The notes: generated by a model not told the origin, from the letters alone. A stretch of DNA of 64,000 nucleotides from Tachypleus tridentatus (GCF_004210375.1 NC_134834.1:91764170-91828169); one strand, 5' to 3'; counted from the first letter of the stretch, positions 1-12,626 are shown. Translations and numbers: made by a program.

Positions 1-1120
1 TTTTGATTTTTTTTTAAAGTTCAACTAGGATAAAAAACAAACTGTTGACTATTCTCTCAGAGAAGTTATATCTTTATAGATTTGTCTAAGTTTACAAGTT
101 TCAACAATAAAAACTTAACTAAATATGATATGGTGTACTAATCCCCTTTTCCACAAATAACTTGTACAACCTTAGTATCTGAATTATACTTTTACTGTAT
201 GCAAATTTAGCCATATTCATAATTACTCGTACCTTATAAGCTCTCACGAAAAATTTTACTTTCGAATTTGATTTTGAAAGAGATTTAAAAAGTTTTAGAA
301 TTTTACTAAAACTAAAGGACTAAAGCAACCAATAACTGAGTAAGCTATATATCATATAACACGTACATAGAATCACTAACCATGATATTCATGGTAAACT
401 ACTCCGTAGACAGTGTAAGGTACAGAGTACAACTATCTGCAAAAAAAAGTAACCAAGACAAAAACCGTATCTTTTCAGTTTTTACAACTCTACAGTATCT
501 TCCGTATTTTAACCATATGGTTTTTAGTTCCCTTGACAACATATCTCATTCGAACTCAGGGAACATAAAATGTACGTACAACTATGTCCATAAAAGGAAC
601 ATAAAAGTAGCAATCAAAAATACTGCCAAGAATATACCTCACCTTTCTTCTTACAATCGAGTATAGCGTCTTTTTAGTTTTACGTAACTACTACTTATCT
701 CGTACGCCCTCAGCCTACGCGTTACAGCAACTACATTGAAAGATCATTGAACTCGCATTTTAACCCGAAATATTCAGTTGCTTGGTAATAAGATAAAAAA
801 TACCCAAGGCCCAAGCTGTTCGAGAGGTCGTTCGAAGGCGCTGTTTTTGTTTGTTGTTTTTTTATCAAGCTCAAAGCTACGCAGTGGGCTGTCTGTGCTT
901 TTCATTCCACAAACATCGAAACTCAATTTTTAGCATTATAAGCTTGTTGGCTTAACGCTCAAACACTGGGAAGCACACCAATGTTATTTGAAATGTTGAC
1001 TATTTGAAAATGATATAAAAATGTTTTGAAATATGCAAATAGTTTTAAAGACGTACAAAAGTTTTGTCCTACAATTTTTAAGCCCTTGTTACATCTCTAA
1101 TGATAATATACATTATCATT
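1..1120. other. AT-rich intergenic DNA
   Basis: No gene is recognised. The open frame at 382-666 has no domain, no splice context and a composition like its surroundings, so I treat it as chance. Positions 800-960 contain a degraded stretch with SINE-like words (aagctac, gggctgtctgtgct) on the minus strand, too diverged to assign. Confidence 0.5.
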
Positions 1121-1133
1121 CTAAATGAAGGAT

Positions 1134-1415
1134 GGCCCGGTATGGCCTAGCGCGGAAGGCGTGCGACTCGTAATCCGAGGGTCGCGGGTTCGCGCCCGCG
1201 TCGCGCTAAACATGCTCGCCCTCCCAGCCGTGGGGGCGTTATAATGTTACGGTCAATCCCACTATTCGTTGGCAAAAGAGTAGCCCAAGAGTTGGCGGTG
1301 GGGGGTGATGACTAGCTGCCTTCCCTCTAGTCTTACACTGCTAAATTAGGGACGGCTAGCACAGATAGCCCTCGAGTAGCTTTGTGCGAAATTCCAAAAA
1401 CAACAAACAAACAAA
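1134..1415 (+). mobile_element. tRNA-derived SINE, family A, full length
   Basis: The tRNA-like head starts ggcccggtatggcctagcg and has an A-box-like and a B-box-like (gggttcgcgccc) segment. It is followed by the family body (gttacggtcaatcccactat) and a tail ending in caaacaaacaaa. A perfect 13-bp target-site duplication, ctaaatgaaggat, flanks it at 1121-1133 and 1416-1428. This is the best-bounded copy in the window and serves as the family reference here. Confidence 0.93.
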
Positions 1416-1787
1416 CTAAATGAAGGATATGAATATATTATTTCATGATTAAATCTATAATATGTGAAATTTCGTTTGATTTTTTTCTGTTGAGCACGTG
1501 TACTGGAAAGTGTGGCATGCGTTATATTTGTGCGTAATTTTTCAATCTGAAATCACACAATAATTTCGGATAGTTTCTCCTATTAATATAAGTAACAAAC
1601 TTAGAAGTGTACTTTTGATAGAAAACTGTTTGTACGTTAATAATGGACTTTGAATTTTAGTCTAATATTCTCCATCTTTTTCAGTTTAACTGCAAAGATT
1701 GTCTAAAATTGATGTTCTTTAGACGGCGTGCGTGGTATTTTTGAGTATAATAACTTCGGATGAATAATAGTGGTGCATATTCTTTGA

Positions 1788-1904
1788 GTGTGTGTGTTTT
1801 CTTGTAGAGAAGCCATATCGGGCTATCTGCTGAGTCTACCGAGGAGAAACGAGACTCTGATTTTAGCATTGTAAATCTGTAGACTCACCTCTATACTAGT
1901 GGCG
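1788..1904 (-). mobile_element. tRNA-derived SINE, family C
   Basis: Minus-strand copy of the short family defined by tttgctataagaaaacacac at its 3' end and a cgattcccctcggtgggc-like body. Here it reads tgtgtgtgttttcttgtaga, then gccatatcgggctatctgct. Diverged; no clear target-site duplication. Confidence 0.7.
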
Positions 1905-2271
1905 TTACTTCTAACATGGCACAATATTATTGTCATTTGTTTAATATAAGTCGCATCTCTTTAACACTCCAAAATTAATGCATAATATTTCGCCTCCTGC
2001 ACTTTCTTTAATCTTTGATCTTTCACCATTTTAGTTAATAAACCAATTAATTTGTTTTGGATGGCATTACTAAAGTAGTGTGTAAATTTCATTCCTCGTT
2101 ACACAAGATAAATGTTTTTAACTGACTAGATCGAAGTTGTCCAATAACTTGATCAGTCCAAAGAAACTAGCATATATTTGTACAGAGATTCATATTAGGA
2201 TATTCAGTAACACTAAATACTAAGTCAGGTAATGCAAAAACTGTATTACAGCAACCAGTCTTTTTTAAGAG

Positions 2272-2540
2272 TTTGTTTTGAATTTTGCGCAAAGCTACTC
2301 GAGGGCTATCTGCGCTAGCCGTCCCTAATTTACCAGTGTAAGACTAGAGAGAAGGCAACTAGTCATCACCACCCACCGCCAACTCTTGGGCTGCTCTTTT
2401 ATCAACGAATAATGGGATTGACCGTTACTTTATAACGCCCCTACGGCTGAAAGGGCAAGTATGTTTGGTGTGACGGGGATTCGAGCCCGCGACCCTCAGC
2501 GTATGAGTCAAGTGCTTTAACCACCTGGCCACGATGGTCC
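2272..2540 (-). mobile_element. SINE family A
   Basis: Minus-strand, near full-length copy: tail gtttgttttgaattttgcgc at the left, tRNA-like head ending ccacctggccacgatggtcc at the right. Flanked by tttttaagag repeats (about 2262-2271 and 2541-2550), consistent with a target-site duplication. Confidence 0.9.
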
Positions 2541-2550
2541 TTTTTAAGAG

Positions 2551-3273
2551 ATTTCTCCGCAGTTGTTTTTCTAGTACCGTTCATATTTATGCATGTTTGT
2601 CAACTATATATCCCCACTATTTAATTACCTTTCAAAGTCTAGCCATTTCAGCAGATATTCTTTATCGTTTCCATGTGATTTGAAAGACAATCCTTATTCG
2701 TAATTTTGAAAATAAACAAAAAGTAAAGCAAAATACATTGTCACTAATTTGAGAATACACCAACCAACGTGGTTCATGTTTATGTTTATAATTTAATGAA
2801 CTAAAATATCTTTGTTTTCCATCTATGGGGGATAATTATTGTCACTGAAATGAAAATAAGGACTTTTAACTAAAATTACGTAACTAATTATCGTTAAACA
2901 CCAAAACCCACTCGCCTTCAACACTATCAACAGTTTCTGTTGAAGTAACTAAATTAGCACTTACAATTGTATCCAAATTCTCACACCCTGCTGAATAATT
3001 TAGTAACACTTATAGCAGTCTGACTTTCGTTTTCGCAATATTTATCAGACTCTATGAGGTTATTTGCACGTTTTCACCATCATTGTTACTAGAATCAATT
3101 ATTCTTAAGCATGTACAGTTACAACAGAAAGTATTTGAATCCTTGCGTCCCGTGTAGGTTTTGCTCATAACTTAAAAAGTATCACGATTAGGCTAATAGA
3201 GGTATTTTATATTGTAATATTTATACTAACACACATCTACACAAATACTTAGGTAAATTAAATGATAAATATA
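2551..3273. other. AT-rich intergenic DNA
   Basis: No gene, repeat or RNA feature recognised between the SINE and the Tc1 element. Confidence 0.5.
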
Positions 3274-4571
3274 CTATTTATAAACAAATAACCAAAAATA
3301 AGAGGAACAGAAAGTGTTCGTAGAATTCAGGACGTGTGAAAAAAATGATATTCCCGTAAACATTTTGTTTAATTTGGTGAATAAACAACGTTATACCATT
3401 CCAGAACTAGACACTTGGTTCATAATTATTTGAATTTAGCCAGCAAAAAATGTACTTTCGGTAATTTAGCGCCATCTCCGTCGTTATCTGCTTGGTCATC
3501 ATGGTGAACAGGAAACTGTTCAGTGATTTAAAAAAAAAACCGAATTATTGTAAAATACAAGTCTCGTGTGTCTCTTTCCGGTATTGCTACACAACTTAGT
3601 TGCAGAAATCTACTGTTCAAAGCATAATTGTTAAGTTTAAGCTTACAAGATCAACTGCTAACCTCCCACGTTCCTGACGCCTCACCAAAATCCCAGAGAG
3701 AACCAAGAGGAAGGTTCTCAGAGAAGTTACTAGGAACCTTCGTTTAACACGTAATGAAAATACAGAAACTGGTAAGGGGAACTGGGGTTGAGGTAAGCAC
3801 CTCTACAGTTACGAACATGTTATGCTCTTCTGGGTTCAAAGCATGCCGTCCTCGTAGAACTCCATATTTAAAGCCTGTTCATTTAAAAGCACGATTGAGG
3901 TATGCAAGAAAGCATGAAGATAAACCCTTTACCTATTGGAAGAGTATTCTTTGGTCAGACGAGACTAAAATCGAGCTTTTCGGCCACAATGATGTTCGCT
4001 ATATTTGCCGTAAGAAGGGGGAACGAAACCTTCCAAAGAACACCATCCCTACAATTAAACACAGAGATGGCTCGATCATGCTGTGGGGTTCCTTCAGCTT
4101 TTCTGGTGTATGCAGTCTTCACCGCGTCAATGGAATCATGGAAAAAGAAGAGTGCGTTGATATATTAGGCACTATATCAAGAATGATGCTTGGAACTTGC
4201 GGCTTGGGCGTCGTTGAATCTTCCAGCACGACAATGACCCTAAGCACACGTCGAAATATGTGCAATCCTGGTTGCAGATGAACCTTATAAGCATTCTGGA
4301 GTGGCCATCGCAGTCACCTGATCTCAACCCAATTAAAAACGTTTGGCATGAGTTGAAGACCAGGGTTCATCAGCGTCATCCGAAAGAGTTGGAGGCCTTC
4401 TGTAAAGAAGAATGGAAAAAAATACCAGTCGAGTACTATCAAACGATCATGGGGGGCTATAAGGAGAGATTGCGCCAAGTAATTCACCTGAAAGGCTTCA
4501 CAACTGACCATTAAAGTAGACGCACGAACACTTTCTCCTCCTCCTATGTTTGGTTATTTGTTTATAAACAG
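3274..4571 (+). mobile_element. Tc1-like DNA transposon with both TIRs
   Basis: Inverted terminal repeats of about 50 bp are visible: the left end reads ctatttataaacaaataacc, and the right end, reverse-complemented, reads ctgtttataaacaaataacc. Both continue into a shared gaaagtgttcg. The 1.3 kb length fits the Tc1 family. The right end abuts a SINE body that lacks its tail, so the transposon probably landed in or beside that SINE. An exact TA duplication is not preserved at the right end. Confidence 0.88.
3501..4514 (+). pseudogene. Tc1 transposase, frameshifted
   Basis: Cut-and-paste DDE transposase. An ATG at 3501 opens the expected N-terminal helix-turn-helix region but soon meets stops. 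The frame at 3754-4281 carries the core with ILWSDETKIELFG (first catalytic Asp) and IMLWGSFS. The second Asp motif (HDNDPKHTSKYVQSWL) near 4225-4275 is split by a frameshift. The third motif follows in another frame as WPSQSPDLNPIKNVWHELK at about 4300-4360, ending GFTTDH at 4514. All three DDE positions can be found but not in one frame, so the element is inactive. Confidence 0.9.
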
Positions 4572-4573
4572 TT

Positions 4574-4771
4574 CCTAATTTTTCAGTGTAAGACTAGATG
4601 GAAGGCAGCTAGTCATCACCACCCACAGCCAAATCTTGAGTTACTCTTTCACCAACGAATAGTGGAATTGACAATGCTTTATAATGCCGCCACGGCTGAA
4701 AGGGCCGGCATGTTTGGTGTGATTGGGATTCGAACCCGCGACCCTCATTTACCACCTGGCCATACCGATCC
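4574..4771 (-). mobile_element. SINE family A, truncated at the Tc1 end
   Basis: Minus-strand body and head, from cctaatttttcagtgtaaga to ccacctggccataccgatcc. The 3' tail is absent exactly where the Tc1 right TIR ends. Confidence 0.85.
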
Positions 4772-4900
4772 TTTAATATACAAACCGGACCTTAGTTTGC
4801 ACAAAAAACAAGTCATCACCATGACGACGGTCAAGGTGACTCTTCAACAGCTGACGCAATACTAACAGATTATGAATAACTAACTTAGCGCCATCTGCAG

Positions 4901-5032
4901 TTGTTGTTGTTTTGAATTAAGCACAAAGCTACCTACACAATAGGCTATCTGTGATCTGCCCACCACAGGTATCGAAACCCGGTTTTCAGCGTTGTAAGTC
5001 CCCAGACATACCGCTGGGGGGCCGCTAGCTAC
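4901..5032 (-). mobile_element. tRNA-derived SINE, family B
   Basis: Minus-strand copy of a short (about 120 bp) family. Its plus sense has a tRNA-like head (cagtggcacagcggtatgtc), a B box (ggtttcgatacc) and a tail gtgtagctttgtgcttaatt. Here it reads gaattaagcacaaagctacc to cataccgctggggggc. Confidence 0.85.
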
Positions 5033-5524
5033 ATGGTCCTATAATAAATTGTTATAGTCATGAACGCTCAGACACATGCCACACTTAATTAAGAATATGA
5101 TAATGAATAATTATTTGAGGACTCATCATTAAGATATTGTTATGCAAAATCCATAATACATAAGTAATATATTGATAAGTTGAGTAATCTGTACATTTCA
5201 ATGCCTATATTCTATCGAAGCAGGATTACTAAAATTGATTTTTATCAAAACATCTTTAGTTTTCCATTACTATGTCATATCACAGAGTTTCTTCAGGCAT
5301 GGTCTCCTAGGCAGTTGCTCAACTCGACTATACCTAGGTCTGGTCCTGATTAGGTGGAGTGCAATAGTTGATATAAATAAATAAATATATATAGGGGTGG
5401 ACAAAAAAAATGTGGTCCTCCTTGAAATTGTTGTTAGTTTGTTACATCTCTTACTTGATAACAGAAAAGCATATAAAACCACATATTTTTAGAGCACACT
5501 TGATGAGATCTGTTCAAATATAAC
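5033..5524. other. AT-rich intergenic DNA
   Basis: No gene recognised. A run of ataaataaatatatata near 5376-5394 is simple repeat. Confidence 0.45.
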
Positions 5525-6162
5525 CTTAAATCCTAATTTTAATACTGGCTGTCATAAATACCTGAACGTTTCATGATTTTAGTTATATTTTCTTATAAAA
5601 AGTTTCGTGCACCTACTAAAGTTTTAAAATTTTCTTCTTCCATTTAGTCTACAAAATGACCAAACAAGTTTTTCTGCAATAATTGAACGTAGAATGAAAC
5701 TCAAAATAATACAAACCAGCTTCAAAAGTTAATAATCAGACGGCATTACCTTGAATTTCAGTACTGTTTCACATTGACGTGGCATGCTTTCAATGACTTT
5801 GTGCAGGTATTCCTGACTACTTTACTGCCATCCTTCCCTAAGTATTTAAAAAAATTCATTCCCTGTGTTTGACTTGCAATCTTTTGTTAATCAGTTGAAC
5901 TCAGCCCACAAATTTTCATTCGGATTGATATCAGGTGATTGACATGGTCATCCCATTACAACAATTCTCTTATTTCCAAGATATCTTTTAACGACTCCAC
6001 AAATTCAGAGAAATTTGTTTGATAATTTTGTAGGCTATTTGAAATTGGAAGATATAAGAAACTATAGAATGTCCACAACACTTTTCATGAAAAAAATGTA
6101 ACTAAAATAATGAAAAGTTCAGGTATTTATGAAAGCCAATGTTAAAATTAGGATTTGAAATC
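5525..6162. mobile_element. Short TIR DNA transposon (non-autonomous)
   Basis: About 65-bp inverted repeats bound the element: left 5527-5592 (cttaaatcctaattttaata ... catgattttagttatatttt), right 6097-6162 read in reverse (aaatcctaattttaacattg ... cattattttagttacatttt). Between them, minus-strand words such as cattcggattgatatcaggt resemble decayed Tc1/mariner-type transposase sequence, but no long frame survives. Element type is inferred from the TIRs and the relic. Confidence 0.72.
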
Positions 6163-6177
6163 ATATTTCATTATTTG

Positions 6178-6335
6178 TCTTGCATTTCACGCGCAGCTAC
6201 ACGAGCGCTGTTTACGCTAGTCGTTCCTAATTTAGTAGTGTAAGACTAGATGGATTGCAGCTAGTCATCACTACCCACCGCTAACTCTTGGTCTATTCTT
6301 TTTACCAACGAATAGCGATATTGACCGTATTAATA
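6178..6335 (-). mobile_element. SINE family A, partial
   Basis: Minus-strand tail and body, starting tgcatttcacgcgcagctac and ending at gcgatattgaccg. The tRNA head is missing. Confidence 0.8.
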
Positions 6336-8340
6336 AAAAACATCCACGTGAAAATATAACCTATTACATCAGTCATGTTAAAAAAGAAATAATTTGGTAA
6401 ACATAAAATTATAAGCTATATTTTCAGAGTGGTACTTTAGATGCTGAGTACAGGGTGCTTGATAGTAAAATCAGGAAAGTTTACAAAAGTAGTTTTGAAA
6501 TATTAGTGATTGAGGGACTTTGTGAAATTTCCATAAACTGGCTATATTAAAAAAAAAAAACTAGAACCAGTAAAGCATTGATTTTTCCATTTAGCATAGC
6601 TAGTAACAAAAATAATACAATTAAGCTTAAAATAATGACCTAAGCAGGAAGTTAGATACAAAATTTCGAACCAGGAATCAGAAACTTTAGCAAGAAATTT
6701 CATCAATGATATTATTGTAGGATTTGAAATGTCAGTAGAACTTCACTTAGATCGTGAATGTAACTTTGAATCCGTCTAGTTTGTGGCGATATGTTAAATA
6801 CTTAGAAATACCAGGACGACAGTTTTTCATCTTATTTTTGGTGTAATGACTATTGATACAGCCGTACTAATTTAAATAAATTATCCATTCATATGGATAA
6901 ACATAAAAAATGTAGGATCAAGATATTTCACTCCTACTCATTAATTATCAAACACCAATGCATGAATCCACGTGCACATGCTAACAACACTGATGTTTAG
7001 GAGAATTTTCAAAATGCCATTAGACCCCCTATTCTCAACTTTTGTGTATATTCATATAATACCTATCACAAGACAGAGCATACTCCAAACATAACTGGAC
7101 ATTAAAAAGGGCTATATATGTTGTAGTGTAAAGAATTAATGATGTGGTGCACAAAATCCAGATGGACAGATGGTCCAAGCCAAAAGCCATCCACTGTGAT
7201 TGGCTTTGAAAGTATGTCTTCAAAAGAATGGCTAACTGGTTAACTTCACAGAATGCTTTGTTAGTAGTAAATGCAACAATTATAGAGCCCAAGAATGTTG
7301 TCAGAAGTGCTTTAGAGAAATGTTGCCAATGACAGGTTAACCGATTGAAAAACATAGGTTTTATTTTATTGTGGTCACTTCCAGATTATTACTAATGATG
7401 GAACCACCAGTGAATTATCTTAACAACTGCCTGAAGAAAACTGAGTTTAATAAGAAAACAAAAGATAATGATTAAAAAACAAACAGTCACCCAGCATACT
7501 TAACATAAGCCAATGAAAAGAAAAACACCAAAAGGATTATGTAGATAAACATTTAGAACACAGGAAGTATCCAATTGAGTGTTTTCTTTTCAATCAGAAT
7601 TTTTATTGTACTTTGTTTAACACTTCTAATCAAATATAGTGCCTGTTACATCTATTTATGAATATTAACTTTTGTTAATTATAAATAATGATTTTATTGC
7701 TAATTGTTAACTTTGAAGTTTATTTAGTTGTTTTATTTATATATTAGAATTTTGCAAAGTATTTCCAAATCTAGGAAGGAGGCAGTACTGTAGACAATGT
7801 TTTAAACTTTGCAATGCTCCAATTTAGAAATTTTGTATTGTTAATATAGAAGGGGTTTTGGAATGATATAATAATGATTATGTGTGGCATCTAGAAGTTT
7901 CCTAAATTTTAGAATTAACATAATGTTATAAGATTTCTCACACTGAATTTTCAAGAAACTTGTAGAAAATTAGTTTAAGGATGTTCAACCATCAGAAATA
8001 AGGTTTTGGTTAACTAAGTTAATTAGTGACCCACCCACTAAGCAATTAGTTATTAAGTGAATCTGTTACCATGTTACTGATGGATGTCTGAGCATATTAG
8101 TCAGATAGTTTTGGGTTCTGTCATAGGAAGGAGAGAAAATTTAACAAGTAAGTGATTGTCATGTTTTATTTGTGTTAGGCTTGTTAAGAACCTGTAGAGC
8201 TTGTGTGTTACAACTGAATAGACAGTTTGCTAATGCTAAGTGAACTGTATTTTACCAAATAATCAAAGAGTCAAAACCATTAAAAATACTGATGACAGAA
8301 GTAGGATTATTTTAATAAAAATTGAGTACAATCTAGAATG
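6336..8340. other. AT-rich intergenic DNA, no gene recognised
   Basis: Two kilobases without recognisable genes. The longest frame (7035-7355, minus, 106 codons) shows hydrophobic runs but no family motif, splice or poly(A) context; I do not call it. No SINE or satellite was seen. Confidence 0.5.
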
Positions 8341-8344
8341 AACT

Positions 8345-8860
8345 TCAAGACAACAATGCATTTACAAAGTGAGATTGAAACTTTGTTGGAAAATATGGAA
8401 CAGTGGAAACAACAAAGAAAAGAAGATCAATTAGAAAGATACAGTAAATGTGAAGGCAATTAAAAGAAGGAAACACAAAGAGAGTGAAAATGAGAAGATG
8501 GCAAAAAAGAGAGTGAGATATGGAGCTAAATGAAAACCAAGAAAAATGAAATAATAAAATAGACAAATGAAGACAAGGGGTTATCGAGACTGGAATTTAC
8601 AATAAGAGTTGAAAAAGGAGATGTAACATTTAAAAAAGAATCAAAACCAAAACTAAATTTTACTAAAGACTATGTAAACAAAATTCTTGAAGATGTTCAG
8701 GTATGTAACAATAACAAGATCAAAGAAATACATAAGTGCAATATCAGAGTCAAATATGAAGAATAAAAACATGTCTGTAATGTGCAAAAAGATTACATTT
8801 ACAAGCCTGAAGAAATGCCAAAAATTAGGAACATTACAATAAAAAATAAATAAGTTCTTG
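8345..8860 (+). pseudogene. Lys/Glu-rich coding-like relic, unknown
   Basis: Read on the plus strand with several stops, this stretch gives a charged, helix-rich polypeptide (fragments SEIETLLENMEQWKQQRKED and NFTKDYVNKILEDVQ). The purine bias (many aag, gaa, aaa) differs from the AT background and looks like former coding sequence. It ends in an A-rich stretch (ataaaaaataaataag) just upstream of the LINE ORF1. It could be the 5' part of that LINE, part of another transposon or a processed pseudogene; the family is not recognised. Confidence 0.4.
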
Positions 8861-8946
8861 TCATTATCATCAAGTGGACTGAACTTTGCATTATTTTATT
8901 ACTAAAACCTCCAAAACATCCACATCCTCAACACAGTGAACTCCTC

Positions 8947-9930
8947 TTGAATTCAAAGGCAATTGGGGATGTACCTATTGAGGTTACACCTCATGCTACT
9001 TTGAATTCATCACGAGGAGTTATTGTTGAGAGGGATTTGAAGAACGTCCTCGAGTCAGAGATTCTTGCTGGTTTCTCCACTCAAGGAGTTTTTGCAGTGA
9101 GGCACATCTCCACTCGCAAAGATGGAGTTACACTGCCGACAAATAACCTCGTTTTGACATTTACATCACCACGTGCACCTGCCACCATCAAGGCAGGTTA
9201 TCTAAATTGCAGGGTACGACCATACATTTCAAGCCCTCTCCGATGTTTCTAGTGCCAGAGGTTCGGTCACTCAAAGATGTCATGTTGTGGTTCCCTGACA
9301 TGTGCTCGTTATGGTAGCAAGGACCACGATGCCTATGAGTGTGAAACGAACCTACGTTGTGTCAACTGCAATGGTTTTCACCCTTTCTACTTTCGTTCTT
9401 GCCCTAAATGGTTGGAGAAAAAAGAGGTGCAGCGTTTGAAAACGACTCATAACATTAGTTATCCTTAAGCTCACAAATTGCTCTCCACCACTTCATCTCG
9501 GACATATGCTGCTGCACTTCGTTCCACCACTACAGTGGGAGTGCAGACAGACCTCTCTGTGCCTCCAAGAGAATCGTTCTCAAAACAAATGAAAAGCCTT
9601 TTGACCTCCATGGTTAATAAAATTGATGAATCAACTTCTACACCCATCTCTGTTCTTCCCATACATTCCAACAAACCCCATGATCCACATACTTTGGTTC
9701 CAGGTACAGGCATTTCTTCAGATACATCTTTTTCTCCCACCCCAAGTTGCAAAACAATCATTCGTTCGCGTTCTCAGTCATTGGAATCCCTTCCAACAAC
9801 AAAGATCTGCCCAATCGACCCAGGGCAGGATCCATGGAGGTCGATAGACCTCCCCCGAATAAGGACAGTAAAGAAAAAAGACGTGGTCGTAAACGGCAGG
9901 ATTCTCCAGCCAATTCGCCTTCACGTCATT
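8947..9930 (+). pseudogene. LINE ORF1 (gag-like, CCHC zinc knuckles)
   Basis: RNA-binding gag-like protein of the LINE. The frame at 8947-9252 gives the region before the knuckles, ending RCF. After a stop the next frame reads CQRFGHSKMSC (CX2CX4HX4C type), then CARYGSKDHDAYEC and CVNCNGFHP, i.e. three knuckle-like units within about 9240-9400. A Ser/Thr/Pro-rich C-terminal part follows from 9478. At least two breaks (stops near 9250 and 9466) interrupt it. Confidence 0.85.
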
Positions 9931-9939
9931 AAAAATGGT

Positions 9940-10593
9940 CATCTTGATAAACGGAACTGTCGAGGTTTGCGTTCTAATCTGGATGGTATCAAAACACTGA
10001 TTGCTTCCTACCATCCTGTATGTCTTTCCTTACAAGAAACATTTCTGAAACCTGCCGATGCAGTCACGTTTCGACAGTTTTCTCTGTACAAAAATGACAG
10101 TTTGTGTGATGGACTAGTACATGGAGGGGTGGCACTATTGGTTGATTAGCATGTCCCCATCCTGTCTTTGTTACTCAACACACCCCTGGAGGCCGTAGCC
10201 ATCCGTGTTTCTTTGAGTCATACCATCACTGTTTGTTCTCTCTACCTGTCCCCTGGAGAGACATATGATCAATCAGACCTTGATGCTCTCGTTGAACAGT
10301 TGTCATCTTCCTTTCTAATCCTGGAGGACATTAATGGGCATCATCCCCTCTGGGGAAGTGCTGTTATTGATAAGAGATGTCGCTCTGTAGAGCATGTGCT
10401 CTCTAAACACAACCTTTCTCTATTCAATACTGGTTCTTCTACTTATTTTCATGCACCTGGTCAGTCCTTTACTGCTATTAATATCTCAGTTTGCTTCCCT
10501 TCATTATTCTCCCATTTTTCATGGAAAGTTGACAGTAATCCACGAGGCAGTGATCATTTTCCTATATTTTTGAGAGAGACTGGCCATGGTTGA
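9940..10593 (+). pseudogene. LINE endonuclease domain (APE type)
   Basis: Nicks target DNA in retrotransposition. Visible motifs: NCRGLRSNLDGIKTLI near 9956, LSLQET (the conserved Glu motif) near 10026, ILEDINGHHPLWGS near 10318, where the usual GDFN is EDIN, and GSDHFPI near 10548 (catalytic Asp-His). A stop at 10147 splits the frame and the domain ends in a stop at 10591. Confidence 0.85.
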
Positions 10594-10599
10594 TGCCAC

Positions 10600-12560
10600 C
10601 CTAACCGCGTGCCCCGGTGTAAGCTGGATCAGGCTGACTGGTCCACTTTCACTGCTCTCACAGAACTTGATCCTGCCACCGTTTGTCAACCATCAATAGA
10701 CGACCGTGTGGCAACAGTAGCTGACTGTATTATACAAGCAACTGCTCATTGTATTCCTAAAACCTCTACACGTTTTCCTCTATATTCTCGTCCGTGGTGG
10801 AATCCTGCCTGTCACATAGCATTGAAGGCTCAACAACGGACCAAAGATACTTTCCGTAGATATCCCACACTTTCAAACTGCATCGCTTTCTAGCGGGCCC
10901 ATGCACATGCTAGGTTGGCAAGACGTCAAAGCCAGAAGGAATCTTGGATTAAGTTCACAACTAGCATATCTTCTACCACCAGTTCCAAGGTCATATGGGA
11001 CAGGGTTCGACAGGTCAGTGGGCACTACAATTCTGTCCCACTCTCGATCTTACTCTCTGATGGCCAAGAAGTAGCTAATGTCTGGAGCATCGCCGATGCT
11101 CTAGGTAAAAGCTATTGCCGGGTATCTAGCACTTCTGCTTGTTTCTCCGCCTTCATGGCTATCAAGACTTGGGCAGAGCGTTCACCACTTTCCTTTCGAA
11201 CTGACTATCCCTTTAACTATAATCGTCCCTTTACACTGGTGGAACAGAAACTGGCCCTTCATCAGTCTGGCAGGCCATATGTTGGACCAGATGATGTACA
11301 CTATGGCATGCTGCGCTATCTGTCTCCTGCTTCTCTTAATATTCTTCTGATTGTTTTAACCGGTTCTAGCAGGAGAATGTTTTTCCTAATGCCTGGCTAC
11401 AGGCTATTATCTTACCTTTCTCTAAACCTGGGAAAGATCCCAAGATATCTTCAAACTACCATCCAATTGCTTTGACGAGCTGTCTCTATAAGACCTCAGT
11501 GAAGATGGTTAATGCTCGTTTTGTTTGGTTCCTCGAATCAAACAACCTCCTCTCGCCCACCCAGTGTGGGTTCTGACGACAGCACTCCACCATGGACCAC
11601 CTAATTGGACTTGAAACGTCAATCAGAGAAGCCTTTCTCAAACGACAAGATTTTGTATCAATATTCTTTGACATTGAGAAGGCTTATGACACAACATGGA
11701 GGTATTTCATTTTGCGAGACCTCCATATATATGAGTTACGTGGCCATTTACCCATTTTTATTAAACATTTTTTAATGGAGATTCTAAGTTTGTGTGGGTT
11801 CAACACTTTTCCATTCTTTTCTGCAGGAACTTAGAGTCCCTCAGGGCTGTGTTTTGAGTGTCACACTTTTCAGTATAAAGATTAATGCCATCACTGAACA
11901 ACTCCTTCTTACTGTTGCAAATGGGCTCTTTGTCAATTACTTTCACATTTCCTCTCAGTCCTCGAATATGAGGTATATTGAGTGACAGCTACAGATTGCC
12001 CTCAATTGTTTACTGAAGTGGACCATGGCAAATGGCTTTAACTTCTCTCTTTCTAAAACTGCTTGCATGCACTTTTTCTGCCAACAGGGTACTCACCCTG
12101 ATCCCGAACTCTGTATTGCAAAGTTGTGCTGCCTGTGGTCCCTGAGAGAGAGTTCTTGGGGCTTATCTTTGACTGTAAGCTGACCTTTATACCACACATC
12201 AAGCAGCTATGGATCAAATGTACAAGAGCACTGAACATCCTCCGTGTCCTCTCTTTCACCACCTGTGTAGCGGATTGATATTCTGTGCTAAAGATATATC
12301 ATGCTCTTATTTGTTCTAAACTCAACTGTGTATCACTGGTCTATTGCTTTACCAGGATTTTGGCCTTAAAGATTTTGGACCACATTGATCATCAAGGACT
12401 TCAGTTCTGCACTGGGGCTTTTTGCACTTCCCCACTTCAGAGCTTATACGTAGAATCTCATGAACCTTCTTTGCACCTCTGCCGTATGCAACTGTCTTTA
12501 CTATATGCTTCAAAACTTCATTCTTTACCAAAGCATTCCACATGGGATTGTGTTTTACTT
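10600..12560 (+). pseudogene. LINE reverse transcriptase domain
   Basis: The linker (10609-11475) leads to the RT core, which begins around the QCGF-RQHSTMDHLIGLE stretch at 11560-11610 with a stop inside. Motif A is FFDIEKAYDTTW at about 11665-11700 and motif B is RVPQGCVLSVTLFSIKIN at about 11833-11886. The active-site Y/F-x-DD position reads LFVNYFHI near 11930, so both Asp residues are lost. The thumb region to 12560 is frameshifted repeatedly. Confidence 0.85.
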
Positions 12561-12626
12561 CCTTAGTGGGTCATACGTTTTCAGAATAGACGATTTGCCA
12601 TTGCTCCTTTTGGCTTTCTTATTCAG

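Noticed and set aside
382-666. 94-codon plus-strand frame
   Set aside because: Chance frame in AT-rich sequence without domain or gene context.
1134-1206. tRNA gene suggested by A box, B box and cloverleaf-like head
   Set aside because: The same head recurs in many copies, always joined to the SINE body, and its acceptor stem does not close. These are SINE promoters, not tRNA genes.
7035-7355. 106-codon minus-strand frame with hydrophobic segments
   Set aside because: No family motif, no splice or poly(A) context; composition equals the surrounding AT-rich DNA.
9471-9761. 96-codon minus-strand frame
   Set aside because: Shadow of the LINE ORF1 C-terminal region on the opposite strand.
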